Source: Streptomyces boncukensis (GTDB lineage Bacteria > Actinomycetota > Actinomycetes > Streptomycetales > Streptomycetaceae). Taken from it: a stretch of 37,462 nt of DNA. A program made the translations under genes and the position numbers. Positions 27,301-35,332 of the stretch are shown here, in pieces (position 1 is the stretch's first letter; every line of letters starts with the position of its first letter). Below the pieces are notes generated by a model that was given only the letters and a program-made list of their open reading frames with translations, made no database searches and was not told the origin of the DNA. Location of the stretch: assembly GCF_011045075.1 (NCBI RefSeq), contig NZ_JAAKZZ010000014.1, positions 1 through 37,462 on the forward strand. The letters run 5' to 3'.

Positions 27301-28614
27301 GAAGGCGACATTCTGGCAAGGGAAGAGGCAACCAAACAGCGCATCACGACAGCGAAGAAACAGCTGGGCACAACCCGCGGCCACCTCACCGACCTGCACG
27401 ACCGCGCGGTCCGGGCAGAGGAGGACGAGAAGCAGCACCGCCAGGCCCTCGCGTCCCAGGCGGACTCGGTCATCTCCGTCGGCCGTAGCCTGCGCCGTCT
27501 CGTGGCCCGCCCAGAGGTGCTCCGGGGTGCGGAACTGGCCACCACGGCATCGGCGCTCGGCTCGACCGAGGCCCCAGGAACAGACGTCCGCACGCGCATC
27601 CGCCATCTCCAGGAGTTCACCGACAGGGTACGCGACGCCCTCGGTCCGGCTGCGTCCGAAGTCTCCGACACCACCCTGGTCAACCGGTACACGGAGCTGC
27701 GCGACCAGCTCGCCGGCGGATACGACGCCCAGTTGGAGGAGAGCGACGGAGTCAAGGTCTGCCGCCTCTTGGACGACCACGGCCCGCACGACGTCGTCGC
27801 CGTCGGAGAGCGGATCGCCGCCCAGGCTGCCGAGGCGCGCGGACGCCTCACCGAACGCGAACGGGAGGTGTTCCAGCGGTTCCTCACGGGCGAGCTCGGT
27901 GATCACCTCTCTGCTCAGGTCCTCGCCGCGGCCGGCCTGGTCGCCGCTCTCAACGACACCCTCAAGACGGTACGGACGTCGCACGGGCTGGGCATCGAAC
28001 TGCAGTGGGGGCTCCACGAGGACGTGGGCGCCGACGTCCGGGCCGCCGTCGAACTGCTGCGCAGCCCCTCTGGTCTGCGCACCCGGGAACAGGGCGAGCA
28101 GCTGCGGGAGGTGCTGCAGCGCAGGATCGAGGACGCCCGCAAGGCGGATCCGTCCGCCGGATACGCCGAGCACCTGCGCACCGCGCTGGACTACCGCGAC
28201 TGGTTCCGCTTCCACACCTACGTCGTCGACGACGCGTCCCCGGGACACAAGCGCAGGCTCACCGGGCGCACCGGTCTCAGCCAGGGTGAGCAGCGCGTTC
28301 TGTCGTACCTGGTGCTGTTCGCCGCAGCGGCCGCTCACTTCTCGACCGTCGGCGAAACCACTCCCCACGCGCCACGGCTGATCCTGCTGGACGACGCATT
28401 CGCCAAGGTCGACGAGCCTACCCACGGTCGGCTCGGCCGGATTCTGGTCGACCTGGATCTGGACTTCGTCCTGACGAGCGAACGGCTCATGGGCAACTGG
28501 CCCGAGGTGCCCTCCCTGCACATCTACGAGTGCCTGCGGGACCCGAGCGCGCGAGGCGTAGCCAGCCTCCACTACACCTGGAACGGACGTCAGCGACGGC
28601 TGATGCCCGTATGA
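24379..28614 (+). CDS. jetC: Wadjet type III JetC, SMC/MukB-like ATPase (TIGR02680)
   Basis: A 1,411-residue SMC-type ATPase, the loop-extruding motor of Wadjet. Walker A is G51-KNGAGKS-58 near the N-terminus. The ABC signature LSQGEQ begins at residue 1300 and Walker B is ILLDDAFAKVD from 1335, so the two half-heads come together from the chain ends as in MukB. Between them are long coiled coils (clear heptads at about 287-340 and 935-1031). A compact hinge-like middle around 644-714 carries DFAESVSDAERAGLEAALEA. The length is usual for TIGR02680. ATGA junctions on both sides show strict operon organisation. The catalytic Glu after Walker B appears as Asp-Asp, as in several Jet/Muk relatives. 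Confidence 0.95.
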   Translation: MTSRSTAPIPLQRSSASLSPRYRLHRAGIVNVWQYDQQEFLFGDGRLLLRGKNGAGKSKALEMLLPYLLDGDARALDATGTGRTTLAWLMLDGFEGTNRLGYLWVEFRMATEDGGEEYLTLGAALRASKSTKKATPSFFLTPLRVGEDLVLVDSGKPLPVEGLKAAVGSANVTERAVEHRGTVARRLFGITEPRRYRNLTQQLHRLRRPTVGDRIESGGLTTLLSETLPGLDEEVVDKVARNLHDLDSVRDKLGRLELTDGALRAFLTKYSAYLRGVLHRSADGVHRELELLAKRRKDAGDAGKTTATLKQQESETGARLASLEKELDDARAELDALHASDGYRSLQDLAERRNTVTALHSAAESAHTALLSSHSAERAATKQLAQGRDRFGSRFRTLSDDHRDALSEAERAGMALSHFGEAPSVPVTVLAPPTESELVGPDEEVQRLERGNVTAVDIDAADTALRAWEQQLAHAASVAQYRSRMVSGVQRLIDLFQKAQSAADHADAERERLDEATEDAEGRRDTAQQAVAAESTVYAGQVETWLARRGPGSGDPDAPSLDTVRPLIGLAASSNAPFEERVLAADVDARVEERARALLAPHAEELAARRDHLVLAIGRTADERDLLVRTRQEWEQRTDPQPPVPHHRAAARAPGTGAPFYQLVDFAESVSDAERAGLEAALEASGLLDAWVTAEGTLLGPGTRDTLLDPMTTVASGPTLAAALRPVVPQDSGLTVAQVELVLSAIALAPAEDASSVSAVSYEGRWRLGAARGRHAKEHAEYVGAAVRAETRRRKLADLAEQIATVEQRLSSEQAVLAEVDGRRQALDTALRELPRARLLATAWARLEDAEKSCAELSGKAKKAAHDAETARAHAVAARTEAESTASAHDLPARAEALSDVRSSLTALSSATRRLRKAVLSTAEELISSRVEIHAYQRAYEERTEAERQYRLRMDELTPARAALRTLDETVGADEGDILAREEATKQRITTAKKQLGTTRGHLTDLHDRAVRAEEDEKQHRQALASQADSVISVGRSLRRLVARPEVLRGAELATTASALGSTEAPGTDVRTRIRHLQEFTDRVRDALGPAASEVSDTTLVNRYTELRDQLAGGYDAQLEESDGVKVCRLLDDHGPHDVVAVGERIAAQAAEARGRLTEREREVFQRFLTGELGDHLSAQVLAAAGLVAALNDTLKTVRTSHGLGIELQWGLHEDVGADVRAAVELLRSPSGLRTREQGEQLREVLQRRIEDARKADPSAGYAEHLRTALDYRDWFRFHTYVVDDASPGHKRRLTGRTGLSQGEQRVLSYLVLFAAAAAHFSTVGETTPHAPRLILLDDAFAKVDEPTHGRLGRILVDLDLDFVLTSERLMGNWPEVPSLHIYECLRDPSARGVASLHYTWNGRQRRLMPV

Positions 28615-29876
28615 CGGCTCTCCCGGCCGAAACCAGGGACTGGCTGGCCAGACCAGGACTCACAAGGCTGTGGACCGCGGTGCGCAAGCGCCTGGAGGGC
28701 AACGGCCTGCAGGCGACCGGCTCGCTCAGGCTGACCGCGCTCGCGCAGCAAGAGCGCGAGGCGCTCTCGCTGCTCCTCGGCCGCACCCTCACCGGGACCG
28801 CTGTCACGGTACGGCTGGACCAGCTGGACGCAAGGCTGCGCGCCTCGTCCGCTGCGAGCGGACTGGTGCAGACCCTGAACGCGCTCGGCCCCCCACTCGT
28901 GGACCGCCGCGCTGCCCGGACGCGGGCCCAGGCGCGCCGGGATCACGTGTGGTCCTCCTTCGCCGCAGCGCTGGAGGCATCTCCACTCGCCTCGGCGCCT
29001 TGGTCTCACCAGTGGTTGGAGTCGCTTCGCCGTGCCGGCCTCCCCAAGGGCGTCGAACCCGAGGCCGCCGTCCGGACCCTTCACCAGGCGGTGCACGTGC
29101 TCACTCTCGTGCTCTCCCCCGATACGGCACGCCCTGGTCGCGGGCGCGGCGAGCTCGCCGCCGAGACGACAGGGACAGCCCACGGGCTCGACGACGGCGC
29201 CTGGCTGACGCGCCTTGTGCTCCGGGGGATAGCCTTCGCACACGGCACCGAGCTTTCCGAGGACGCAGCCGGGCGCCGAGCCCTGTGGCGTCTCGCAGGT
29301 GTCACACCGGATGAGGTGTCCAGCACCGTGCTCTCCTACGGCTTGCGACCGCAGGGCGACAGCTGGCAGGAACAAGCTCTGCGTGAACGTACCGTTCACG
29401 GTGCTGAGGCTCATCTGACGCTGCGAGACTTGCGCCGCACCACGCTGTCCATGCCGCCGAGCACGCTCGTCCACATCTGCGAGAACCCCCGGGTGGTGGA
29501 AGCAGCCGCAGACACCATGTGCACGAAGCCGCTCGTTTGCACCTCGGGCAACGCGAGCACCGCCGTACTCACCTTGCTCGACACCCTTGCCGCTGCCGGA
29601 TGCTCCTTCCGCTATCACGGCGACTTCGACTGGCCGGGCCTCACGCTCGCCAACCGCATCATCACCCGCTACGACGCGCGTCCCTGGCGTATGAGTGCGG
29701 ACGACTACGAACGTCTCGTCGCCCACACCAAGGCTCAGGGAGTTCCCCAGCTCGCCCTCTCGGGAGCCCCGGTCGCCGCCTGCTGGGACCCGGACCTGGC
29801 CCACGCCATGACCGCACTGAACGTCGGCCTGCACGAGGAGGCCACCCTCGACTTGCTGGTGAAAGACCTGGCCTGA
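28611..29876 (+). CDS. jetD: Wadjet type III JetD, TOPRIM nuclease (TIGR02679/DUF2399)
   Basis: A 421-residue protein, the topoisomerase-VI-like nuclease subunit that cleaves closed circular plasmid DNA after JetABC extrusion. The N-terminal part (DUF3323-like) is helical with WLARPGLTRLWTAVRKRLEG. The C-terminal TOPRIM domain (DUF2399) carries the conserved acid in ICENPRVVEAA (Glu291) and the metal pair YHGDFDWPG (Asp338, Asp340), then LTLANRIITRYDARPWRM. All acidic residues expected for Mg2+-dependent cleavage are present, so the enzyme is predicted active. It starts at an ATG overlapping the jetC stop. A 12-bp palindrome follows its stop. Confidence 0.93.
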   Translation: MTALPAETRDWLARPGLTRLWTAVRKRLEGNGLQATGSLRLTALAQQEREALSLLLGRTLTGTAVTVRLDQLDARLRASSAASGLVQTLNALGPPLVDRRAARTRAQARRDHVWSSFAAALEASPLASAPWSHQWLESLRRAGLPKGVEPEAAVRTLHQAVHVLTLVLSPDTARPGRGRGELAAETTGTAHGLDDGAWLTRLVLRGIAFAHGTELSEDAAGRRALWRLAGVTPDEVSSTVLSYGLRPQGDSWQEQALRERTVHGAEAHLTLRDLRRTTLSMPPSTLVHICENPRVVEAAADTMCTKPLVCTSGNASTAVLTLLDTLAAAGCSFRYHGDFDWPGLTLANRIITRYDARPWRMSADDYERLVAHTKAQGVPQLALSGAPVAACWDPDLAHAMTALNVGLHEEATLDLLVKDLA

Positions 29877-29879
29877 AAC

Positions 29880-29891
29880 GCCGTCGACGGC
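29880..29891 (+). terminator. Palindrome after jetD
   Basis: GCCGTCGACGGC is perfectly self-complementary and begins three bases after the jetD stop. It can form only a 4-bp stem with a TCGA loop, so it is a weak terminator candidate. Confidence 0.25.
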
Positions 29892-29929
29892 AAACACCCC
29901 ACCGATGAGCTGGTCCCTTCCACCGCCGT

Positions 29930-30038
29930 GACCAGCAGACCGGAGTCCTGCTGCCAGGTATCGCATGTTCCGCCCAGCAACCGGGACGCTGCTTGGTGCG
30001 CCGGCGAGCCAGGTGCCGTCAGGCGAGACCGCCACCAA
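29930..30038 (-). pseudogene. Possible WD40-repeat gene fragment
   Basis: A minus-strand frame beginning at a TTG (30036-30038) reads VAVSPDGTWLAG, the classic start of a WD40 blade, followed by APSSVPVAGR where SxVxVWD would be expected. A stop codon lies two codons upstream and the blade pattern is lost after one repeat. This looks like a scrap of a degraded WD40 gene; chance is possible for so short a match. Confidence 0.25.
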
Positions 30039-30146
30039 CCATCACGATGATCGCACTCCGTTTCGGTATGTCGCGCCCCGGCAGGGGCAGCGGGGCCCTG
30101 CACATGAGCGGCTTCGCCGCGAAGGGGGTCCCCTCTGCACACCCGC

Positions 30147-30169
30147 AGCCGGAAGCACGGTTGTGCCGG
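30147..30169 (-). terminator. Hairpin downstream of the acyl-CoA ligase
   Basis: GCCGG-CAC pairs with GTG-(CTT)-CCGGC around a short AACC loop, with a three-base bulge, about 18 bases past the ligase stop. No U-run. Candidate end of the minus-strand operon. Confidence 0.35.
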
Positions 30170-30186
30170 CACTGCGCGCGGAGCGC

Positions 30187-32010
30187 TCAGTGCGGCGTCG
30201 AGCGCACATGGTCGGCGATCGCCCTGTCGTCGTTCGGGCCGTACATGTCGTCGATGAGCGCGGCGAACGAATTCACCACAGCAGTCCGCTTGACCTTGCC
30301 GTTCGCGGCCCGCTCACCTCGCTCGACCGCCAATGGCCGCGGCAGCACCCTGAAATCCTTCAGCTGCTCCACCCGCGCGAGATCCGCGTTGACCCGTTCG
30401 ATCTCCGCTCGATAGCGTTCGGCTGCCATGGGCGCCGGCCACGTGTCCGCGGCTGGTTCGATCAGGACGGTCAGGTACTTCCGCGCGTCCCCGACGACGA
30501 TGGCTTCATTGATCAGCCTGCTTTCCCTCAGCCGGGTTTCGATCGGCTGCGGATTGATCGTCTTGCCACCCCGGGTGATGATCACGTCCTTGGTCCGGCC
30601 GACAAGCCGGAGGTCGCCGTCTGCCGTGCGCTCCACCAGGTCGCCGGTACGGAACCAGCCGTCCCGGAGCACGGCCTCCGTCTCCGCGGGATCGCGCCAG
30701 TACCCGAGGAACAGCAGCGGCGCACGGATCAGCATTTCGCTGTCGTCGGCGATGCTCACCTGGAACCGCGGATCGGGAAATTCCCTGCCGATGGACCCCG
30801 GGCGAGGGAAAGGCCGCCCGAAATGCCCGATGGGACAGCCGCCCGTCTCGGTGAGTCCGTAGTTCTCGCGCAGGTCGAGCCCCCAGATCTGCCACAGCGC
30901 CAGGACGTTCTCCGGTATCGCCGCCGAAGCGGTCCAGGAGACGCTGAGGCGATCCATTCCGAGACGTGCCCGCAGCGGCCGGAAAACGGCGCGAACCGCA
31001 GCGGCGCAGGCGACGCGCAGCCATACCGAGGGGCGGCGGCCGGACCAGCGCTGCTCGACCGCTCGGCGACCGACCCACATCGCGCTCTGGTAGGCGCGGC
31101 GCCGTAACCCGGACCAGGATTCCGCTCGTTCGATGAGTTCGGCAGCGAGTTTCTCGTAGAAGCGGGGCGGCCACAGCAGGGCCGTCGGCCGCACCGCGCG
31201 CAGTACCTCTCTGTACTCCTCGATGCGGCAGTAGGTCACGACCAGGCGCGTGTGCAGCGGCGTGAAGACGAGCAGCACGGCCGGCGCCACGTGTGCCAGA
31301 GGGAGAAACCCCACCGCGTCGTGCTGCTGAGTGAGGCTCTCCGGATAGAGGCCGACGACGGTCCGGATCGCGTGGTGGAGGGTGCGATGGGAATGCGTGA
31401 CGCCCTTGGGCGCCCCAGTGGAGCCGGAGGTGTAGAAGAGGACGGCGGGGTCGTCGAGCGTCGTGGCGGCGACCAGTTCGGCCAGCCGGTCCGCTGCCCT
31501 GCGGGCATCTGGTTCGCCGGCTGAGCGCAGTTCGTCCCACGTCGCGCCGGCGATCCCCTCCGGCAGCCGAGGAGGGCGCGCTTCGATTCCGGCCACAAGC
31601 GACAGATCCGGCGTGTTCGCGGCGATCTGCGCCACCTTGGCGAGATCCGTCTCCGTCTCGCCGATGAAGGCAACCGCCTCGCTGTGCACCAGCACCTGTT
31701 CGATCTCAGCGGGCGAACTGGTCGGATAGACGCCGACCACTACGCCGCCCGCGCTCTGCACCGCCAGCGCGGCGAACACCCACTCCGGGCGCGCGCTGCT
31801 CAGCACCGCGACGCGATCACCGCGTCGGACGCCTCGCCAGGCGAGGCCGAGCGCCAGCTCGCGCACCCGGTCCCGATACGACCGCCAGGTGACCGTCTGC
31901 ACGCTCCCGGCACGCGCATAGCGCAGCGCGACGACATCGGGTTCTCTGCTCGCCCGGTCGAGCAGCAGTCCCGGCAGCGTCCGCGTCGGTTCGACGTCGG
32001 TCAGCTCCAT
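30187..32010 (-). CDS. AMP-forming acyl-CoA ligase (long-chain type)
   Basis: A 607-residue adenylate-forming enzyme that converts a carboxylic acid, ATP and CoA to acyl-CoA. Motifs in order: the ATP loop YTSGSTGAPKG (193-203), YGLTETGG (A5), GWFRTGD (A7), GRTKDVIITRGGKTINPQPI (A8), and NGKVKR with the candidate catalytic Lys572 or Lys574. The length fits the FadD15/long-chain group that lacks a membrane anchor. The ATG at 32008-32010 follows GGAGGAGAGG. It is the last gene of the minus-strand operon, 34 bases after the flavin reductase. It probably activates the pathway substrate or its ring-opened product for the two crotonases. Confidence 0.93.
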   Translation of the reverse strand: MELTDVEPTRTLPGLLLDRASREPDVVALRYARAGSVQTVTWRSYRDRVRELALGLAWRGVRRGDRVAVLSSARPEWVFAALAVQSAGGVVVGVYPTSSPAEIEQVLVHSEAVAFIGETETDLAKVAQIAANTPDLSLVAGIEARPPRLPEGIAGATWDELRSAGEPDARRAADRLAELVAATTLDDPAVLFYTSGSTGAPKGVTHSHRTLHHAIRTVVGLYPESLTQQHDAVGFLPLAHVAPAVLLVFTPLHTRLVVTYCRIEEYREVLRAVRPTALLWPPRFYEKLAAELIERAESWSGLRRRAYQSAMWVGRRAVEQRWSGRRPSVWLRVACAAAVRAVFRPLRARLGMDRLSVSWTASAAIPENVLALWQIWGLDLRENYGLTETGGCPIGHFGRPFPRPGSIGREFPDPRFQVSIADDSEMLIRAPLLFLGYWRDPAETEAVLRDGWFRTGDLVERTADGDLRLVGRTKDVIITRGGKTINPQPIETRLRESRLINEAIVVGDARKYLTVLIEPAADTWPAPMAAERYRAEIERVNADLARVEQLKDFRVLPRPLAVERGERAANGKVKRTAVVNSFAALIDDMYGPNDDRAIADHVRSTPH

Positions 32011-32044
32011 GACACGGCCTCTCCTCCCCAACCGTCGAGCCCCG

Positions 32045-32545
32045 TCACGCGGCACGTTCCCCGAGCCGGAGAAAGCCACCGCGGTACCACGCGACCGGCT
32101 CGTCGCCACCGGTCCGGGTTTCCCGCACCCGGCCGATCAGGATCACGTGGTCTCCACCGGGCACGGCTTCCTCCAGTTCGCAGCCGATGACGGCCGCCGC
32201 GTCGGGCAGCAGCGGATGCCCGTGCTCGTCGAACGCGAAGCCCCCGTACGCGAACTTGTTCTCGCCCTTGGCCGCGAACCTCATCGCCAGCTCCGCGTGT
32301 GCGGGCGTGACGATGTTGACGACGAACCGCTTGGCCGCCATGAAGTCGGGAAAGCAGGTCGCCCCCCGGTCGAGGCACACCAATACGAGCGGTGGGTCGA
32401 GCGACAGCGCCGCGAAGGAACTCGCGGTGAATCCGTGCAGCGTTCCGGCTTCGCTCCGGGTCGTCACGATCGTGACGCCCGAGGGGAAGCGGCCCAGCGC
32501 CGAGCGGAAGGCAGTCAGGTCCAGGTCGTCCAGTCGTTCAGCCAT
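32045..32545 (-). CDS. Flavin reductase-like protein (FMN-binding split barrel)
   Basis: A 166-residue member of the flavin reductase-like domain family that supplies reduced FMN or FAD to partner monooxygenases. Visible family features are FRSALGRFPSGVTIVTTR, the flavin-binding GFTASSFAALSLDPPLVLVCL, FVVNIV, and the C-terminal HVILIGRV then PVAWYRGGFLRL. The ATG at 32543-32545 follows GGGAGG. It overlaps the end of the preceding crotonase by 8 bases. The LLM-type oxygenase two genes upstream of the crotonases is the obvious partner, giving a two-component flavin monooxygenase. Confidence 0.92.
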   Translation of the reverse strand: MAERLDDLDLTAFRSALGRFPSGVTIVTTRSEAGTLHGFTASSFAALSLDPPLVLVCLDRGATCFPDFMAAKRFVVNIVTPAHAELAMRFAAKGENKFAYGGFAFDEHGHPLLPDAAAVIGCELEEAVPGGDHVILIGRVRETRTGGDEPVAWYRGGFLRLGERAA

Positions 32546-33314
32546 GCCACGCCTCCCGGGCAGCTCCAGCGGCAGCACTGTCGAAAATCGCCCGCGCGTC
32601 CGCGGCCGTGACGCGCATCTGCTCCTCCGCCGGCCAACCGGCCGTCTCCTGGCGCAGAGCCCGCTTCAACGCCGCGAACACGGCGGGCGGCTTCGCCGCC
32701 GCCGCGCGCGCGTGCGCCACCGCCGCAGCCAGCAGGTCCTCCTGCTCGACCACCTGGTCGACGATGCTCAGCGATGTCGCGTCGCACGCGTCGATGGACT
32801 CTCCGCCCAGCAGAAGACGCCGGGCCCCGCGGTCGCCCACGACCTCGCGGACGCGGGCGATCCCCTTCACCGCCGGCAGCATCCCGTGGTTGATCTCGGG
32901 GAAGACAAACCGCGCTTGCGCCGAGGCGAGCACCGCGTCGGCGAACAGCGCCATCTCGATCCCGCCGCCGACGCACCAGCCGTTGACCGCGCACACCAGC
33001 GGCCGGGGGAAGTTCTCCAGGACACAGAGCAGCGCGTGGAACGACGTCATCCGTTCGGCCATCGACTCGGCGTCGTAGCCGACTGCTTCCTTGATGTCGC
33101 CGCCGGCGCAGAAGAACCGCCCACCCGCTCCCGTCAGGACGACAGCCGGAGGGCTCGGGCGGTCGGCGAGGTCTTCCAGTGTCGTGGTCAGCTCGCGGAC
33201 GAGCGAGTTGCTGAGCGCGTTCGCGGGCGGACGGTTCAGGGTCAGGACCAGCACGCCGTCCCTTTCGGACACAACGGCGCCGCTGGGCGAGGTGTCGTGT
33301 GAGGCCGTGGTCAT
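32538..33314 (-). CDS. Enoyl-CoA hydratase/isomerase (crotonase), catalytic Glu pair present
   Basis: A 258-residue crotonase. The CoA oxyanion-hole segments are GRFFCAGGDIKE (65-76) and NGWCVGGGIEMALF (111-124). Both catalytic glutamates of classical enoyl-CoA hydratase are present, Glu120 in GGGIE and Glu140 in FPEI, spaced exactly 20 residues as in the rat enzyme. It should therefore hydrate a trans-2-enoyl-CoA. The ATG at 33312-33314 overlaps the stop of the second crotonase by ATGA and has GGAGA upstream. It lies third of five in the operon. Confidence 0.92.
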   Translation of the reverse strand: MTTASHDTSPSGAVVSERDGVLVLTLNRPPANALSNSLVRELTTTLEDLADRPSPPAVVLTGAGGRFFCAGGDIKEAVGYDAESMAERMTSFHALLCVLENFPRPLVCAVNGWCVGGGIEMALFADAVLASAQARFVFPEINHGMLPAVKGIARVREVVGDRGARRLLLGGESIDACDATSLSIVDQVVEQEDLLAAAVAHARAAAAKPPAVFAALKRALRQETAGWPAEEQMRVTAADARAIFDSAAAGAAREAWHG

Positions 33315-34135
33315 GTCGTCTCCGGTCGGCTGGCCGGTGTGCGGGCGGAGGGGAACGAGGCGGGACGCTTCTCCCGGAACGCCTGGCGTGCTTCGCGATA
33401 GTCGGCGCCGGCGAAGTCCAGGATCTCCAGTGCTCCCGACAGCTCGTGCTGGGGCAGCGCGCTGGTGAGCCACATGTTGAGTGCGCGCTTCGTGAAGCGG
33501 AGGGCCTGCTGGGGACCTTGCGCGAGCCCGGTGGCGATCTCCAAGGCCCGCGGCAGCACGCGATCGCGGGGAACTGCGAGGCTCACCAGCCCGATCCGCT
33601 CGGCCTCGGCACCGGTCAGCTTCTCCGACGTGAGCACGTAGTACTTCGTCTTGGCCATCCCGACCAGAAGCGGCCAGATCAGCGAGGCGTGGTCGCCCGC
33701 GGTCACGCCGACTTTGGTGTGGCCCTCCATCAACACCGCGTCCTCGGCGGCGATGCTGATGTCGGCGAGCAGCGCGGTCGACAGGCCGTAGCCGACCGCG
33801 GGGCCGTTGATCGCGGAGATGACCGGCTTTTCGATCCGCAGGACGGTCGACACCCGCCTGCGTTCGCTCTCCAGCATCGCGAGCGCCTCTTCGGGCGTCG
33901 GATCGGGCTGCCGGACGTCCATTCCGGCGCAGAAGGCGTCCCCGGCGCCGGTCACCACGACGACGCGCGTCTCGTCGTCGCGTTCGACGTCGGCCCAGAT
34001 CCGGCTCAGCTCTTCGAACATCGGCATCAGCAGCGCGTTGTACCGCTCCGGCCGGTTCATCGTGATCAGCAGGACACCGTCGGCCGCGCGCTCGACGAGG
34101 ACGTTCCCGCCGTCCGTGCGATAGAGCTCGTTCAT
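33311..34135 (-). CDS. Crotonase-superfamily protein lacking both catalytic glutamates
   Basis: A 274-residue crotonase-fold protein. The fold markers GDAFCAGMDV (65-74) and NGPAVGYGLSTALLADISIA (110-129) are clear. The positions of the two hydratase glutamates are occupied by Ser119 and His139 (segment VLMEGHTKVGVTAGDHAS). It is therefore unlikely to be a plain hydratase; crotonases with other residues there act as isomerases, hydrolases, decarboxylases or C-C lyases. The ATG at 34133-34135 overlaps the oxygenase stop (ATGA) and has a strong GGAGGT site. Second gene of the operon. Confidence 0.9.
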   Translation of the reverse strand: MNELYRTDGGNVLVERAADGVLLITMNRPERYNALLMPMFEELSRIWADVERDDETRVVVVTGAGDAFCAGMDVRQPDPTPEEALAMLESERRRVSTVLRIEKPVISAINGPAVGYGLSTALLADISIAAEDAVLMEGHTKVGVTAGDHASLIWPLLVGMAKTKYYVLTSEKLTGAEAERIGLVSLAVPRDRVLPRALEIATGLAQGPQQALRFTKRALNMWLTSALPQHELSGALEILDFAGADYREARQAFREKRPASFPSARTPASRPETT

Positions 34136-35313
34136 CGAAGCACCTCCGAGGAGTACTCAAGGTCGTGGCCGGACAGGAACCGGCGGAGGGCCTCTTCGTG
34201 GGCGGGCCGCGCGGCACGGATCCCGGCCAGCACGTCGTCGGCCGGGCGCACCACGTTGCGCGGGTGCTTGAAGCGCGGGATCACGTACTTGCCGAACAGC
34301 TCGATCGAGCGCATCAGCTGGTCGTGCGGAAGGCTGTCCACCCGGAGCACGAGCGCGTCGACGCCCATGTCCGCGTAACGCTGGACGTGCTCGGCGCAGT
34401 GATCCGGGTCGCCGACGAGGAAGCCCTGCGAATGTTCGAACAGATACTCCTCGTCGTCGAAGTCGACGTTCTTGACGGCCCCCATGTAGGCGTAGTCCTG
34501 CGAAAGCTTGGACAGCCGCTCGAAGGCATCGGTCGAGAGCTTGGACATCTCGAACAGGGGCCTGGCCTGCTCACGGGCGAGTGCCGTCGTCTCGGCGCAG
34601 TGCATACCGCCGCTGACCAGGACCATCTTCCGCGGGGTGGCCGGGCGCTCGTGGGTGGTCGCGGCGAGTGTCTCGTCGTAGAGCCTCAGCATGTTCTCCA
34701 CGAGGTCGTACCCGAGGTAGAAGCCGCCCATGATGGCGCCGATGCCCATCGCAGCGGCGGTCTCGACCGAGTTCGGGCTGCCGGCGGCGGCCGAGATCGG
34801 TGGATGGGGCGTCTGCAGCGGCTTCGGGACCAGGCTGCGCGGCGGGATCTTGTAGTGCTCTCCCACATACGAGAAGGGATCGTCGAGAAACGCCCGGCGG
34901 ATCACCTCGATGCCTTCCCGCCACTGGGCCTTGTTCTCGGTCGGGTCCACTTCGAACGCACGCAGCGCCAATGTCGTGTTGCCGCGCCCGGTCCCGAGTT
35001 CCACCCGGCCGTTGGACAGGATGTCCTCGGTCGCGATGCGCTCCGCGACGCGCAGCGCGTGGTTCATCCGGGTCGGCAGCAGCGTCACCAGATGGATGAA
35101 GCGGATCCGGCTCGTGAGCGCCATCACGTAGGGATAGAACACCTCCGGTGCGGACACCGTGGCCGTGCCGATGGCGACGTGCTGCTCGGAACTTCCGAAG
35201 GCGTCGAAGCCGACCCGCTCCGCGAGCAGCACCTCCTCGATGAGTTCCCGGTAGCGGTGCTCGTGGGTGAGTCCGACCGGGGTGTCGCCCTCGGACATGA
35301 GGATGAAGTCCAT
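34132..35313 (-). CDS. LLM-class (luciferase-like) flavin-dependent monooxygenase
   Basis: A 393-residue TIM-barrel flavin monooxygenase. Family features include GFDAFGSSEQHVAIGTATVSA, then RIRFIHLVTLLPTRMNHALR, ERIATEDILSNGRVELGTGR, and PHPPISAAAGSPNSVETAA. The C-terminal part includes FLVGDPDHCAEHVQRYADMG, typical of FMN-dependent two-component alkanal monooxygenase relatives. The flavin reductase in the same operon would provide FMNH2. F420 dependence cannot be excluded from sequence. The ATG at 35311-35313 follows GAAGGGG. First gene of the operon, with a good promoter and palindromic operator directly upstream. Confidence 0.93.
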   Translation of the reverse strand: MDFILMSEGDTPVGLTHEHRYRELIEEVLLAERVGFDAFGSSEQHVAIGTATVSAPEVFYPYVMALTSRIRFIHLVTLLPTRMNHALRVAERIATEDILSNGRVELGTGRGNTTLALRAFEVDPTENKAQWREGIEVIRRAFLDDPFSYVGEHYKIPPRSLVPKPLQTPHPPISAAAGSPNSVETAAAMGIGAIMGGFYLGYDLVENMLRLYDETLAATTHERPATPRKMVLVSGGMHCAETTALAREQARPLFEMSKLSTDAFERLSKLSQDYAYMGAVKNVDFDDEEYLFEHSQGFLVGDPDHCAEHVQRYADMGVDALVLRVDSLPHDQLMRSIELFGKYVIPRFKHPRNVVRPADDVLAGIRAARPAHEEALRRFLSGHDLEYSSEVLR

Positions 35314-35332
35314 CTCGCCCCTTCTCTCGAAT

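Larger units (their letters stand above)
21426..29876 (+). other. Wadjet type III (JetABCD) anti-plasmid defence operon
   Basis: Four genes in the order kleisin, KITE, SMC ATPase, TOPRIM nuclease, each joined by a 4-base ATGA overlap. This arrangement and the TIGR02677/02678/02680/02679 families correspond to Wadjet type III. From established work, Wadjet complexes extrude DNA loops and cut small circular DNA, limiting plasmid acquisition. All key motifs are intact, so the operon is predicted functional. Confidence 0.92.
29877..30186. other. 310-bp intergenic stretch between convergent operons
   Basis: It separates jetD (plus) from the acyl-CoA ligase (minus). No intact gene was seen. It contains the small palindrome after jetD, a WD40-like fragment on the minus strand near 29930-30038, and a terminator-like hairpin at 30147-30169. 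Confidence 0.5.

Noticed and set aside
21426..29876. The SMC gene as a new defence system or an SbcCD pair
   Set aside because: The four-family set and gene order match the described Wadjet type III, so it is not claimed as novel. No SbcD-like metallophosphoesterase is adjacent.
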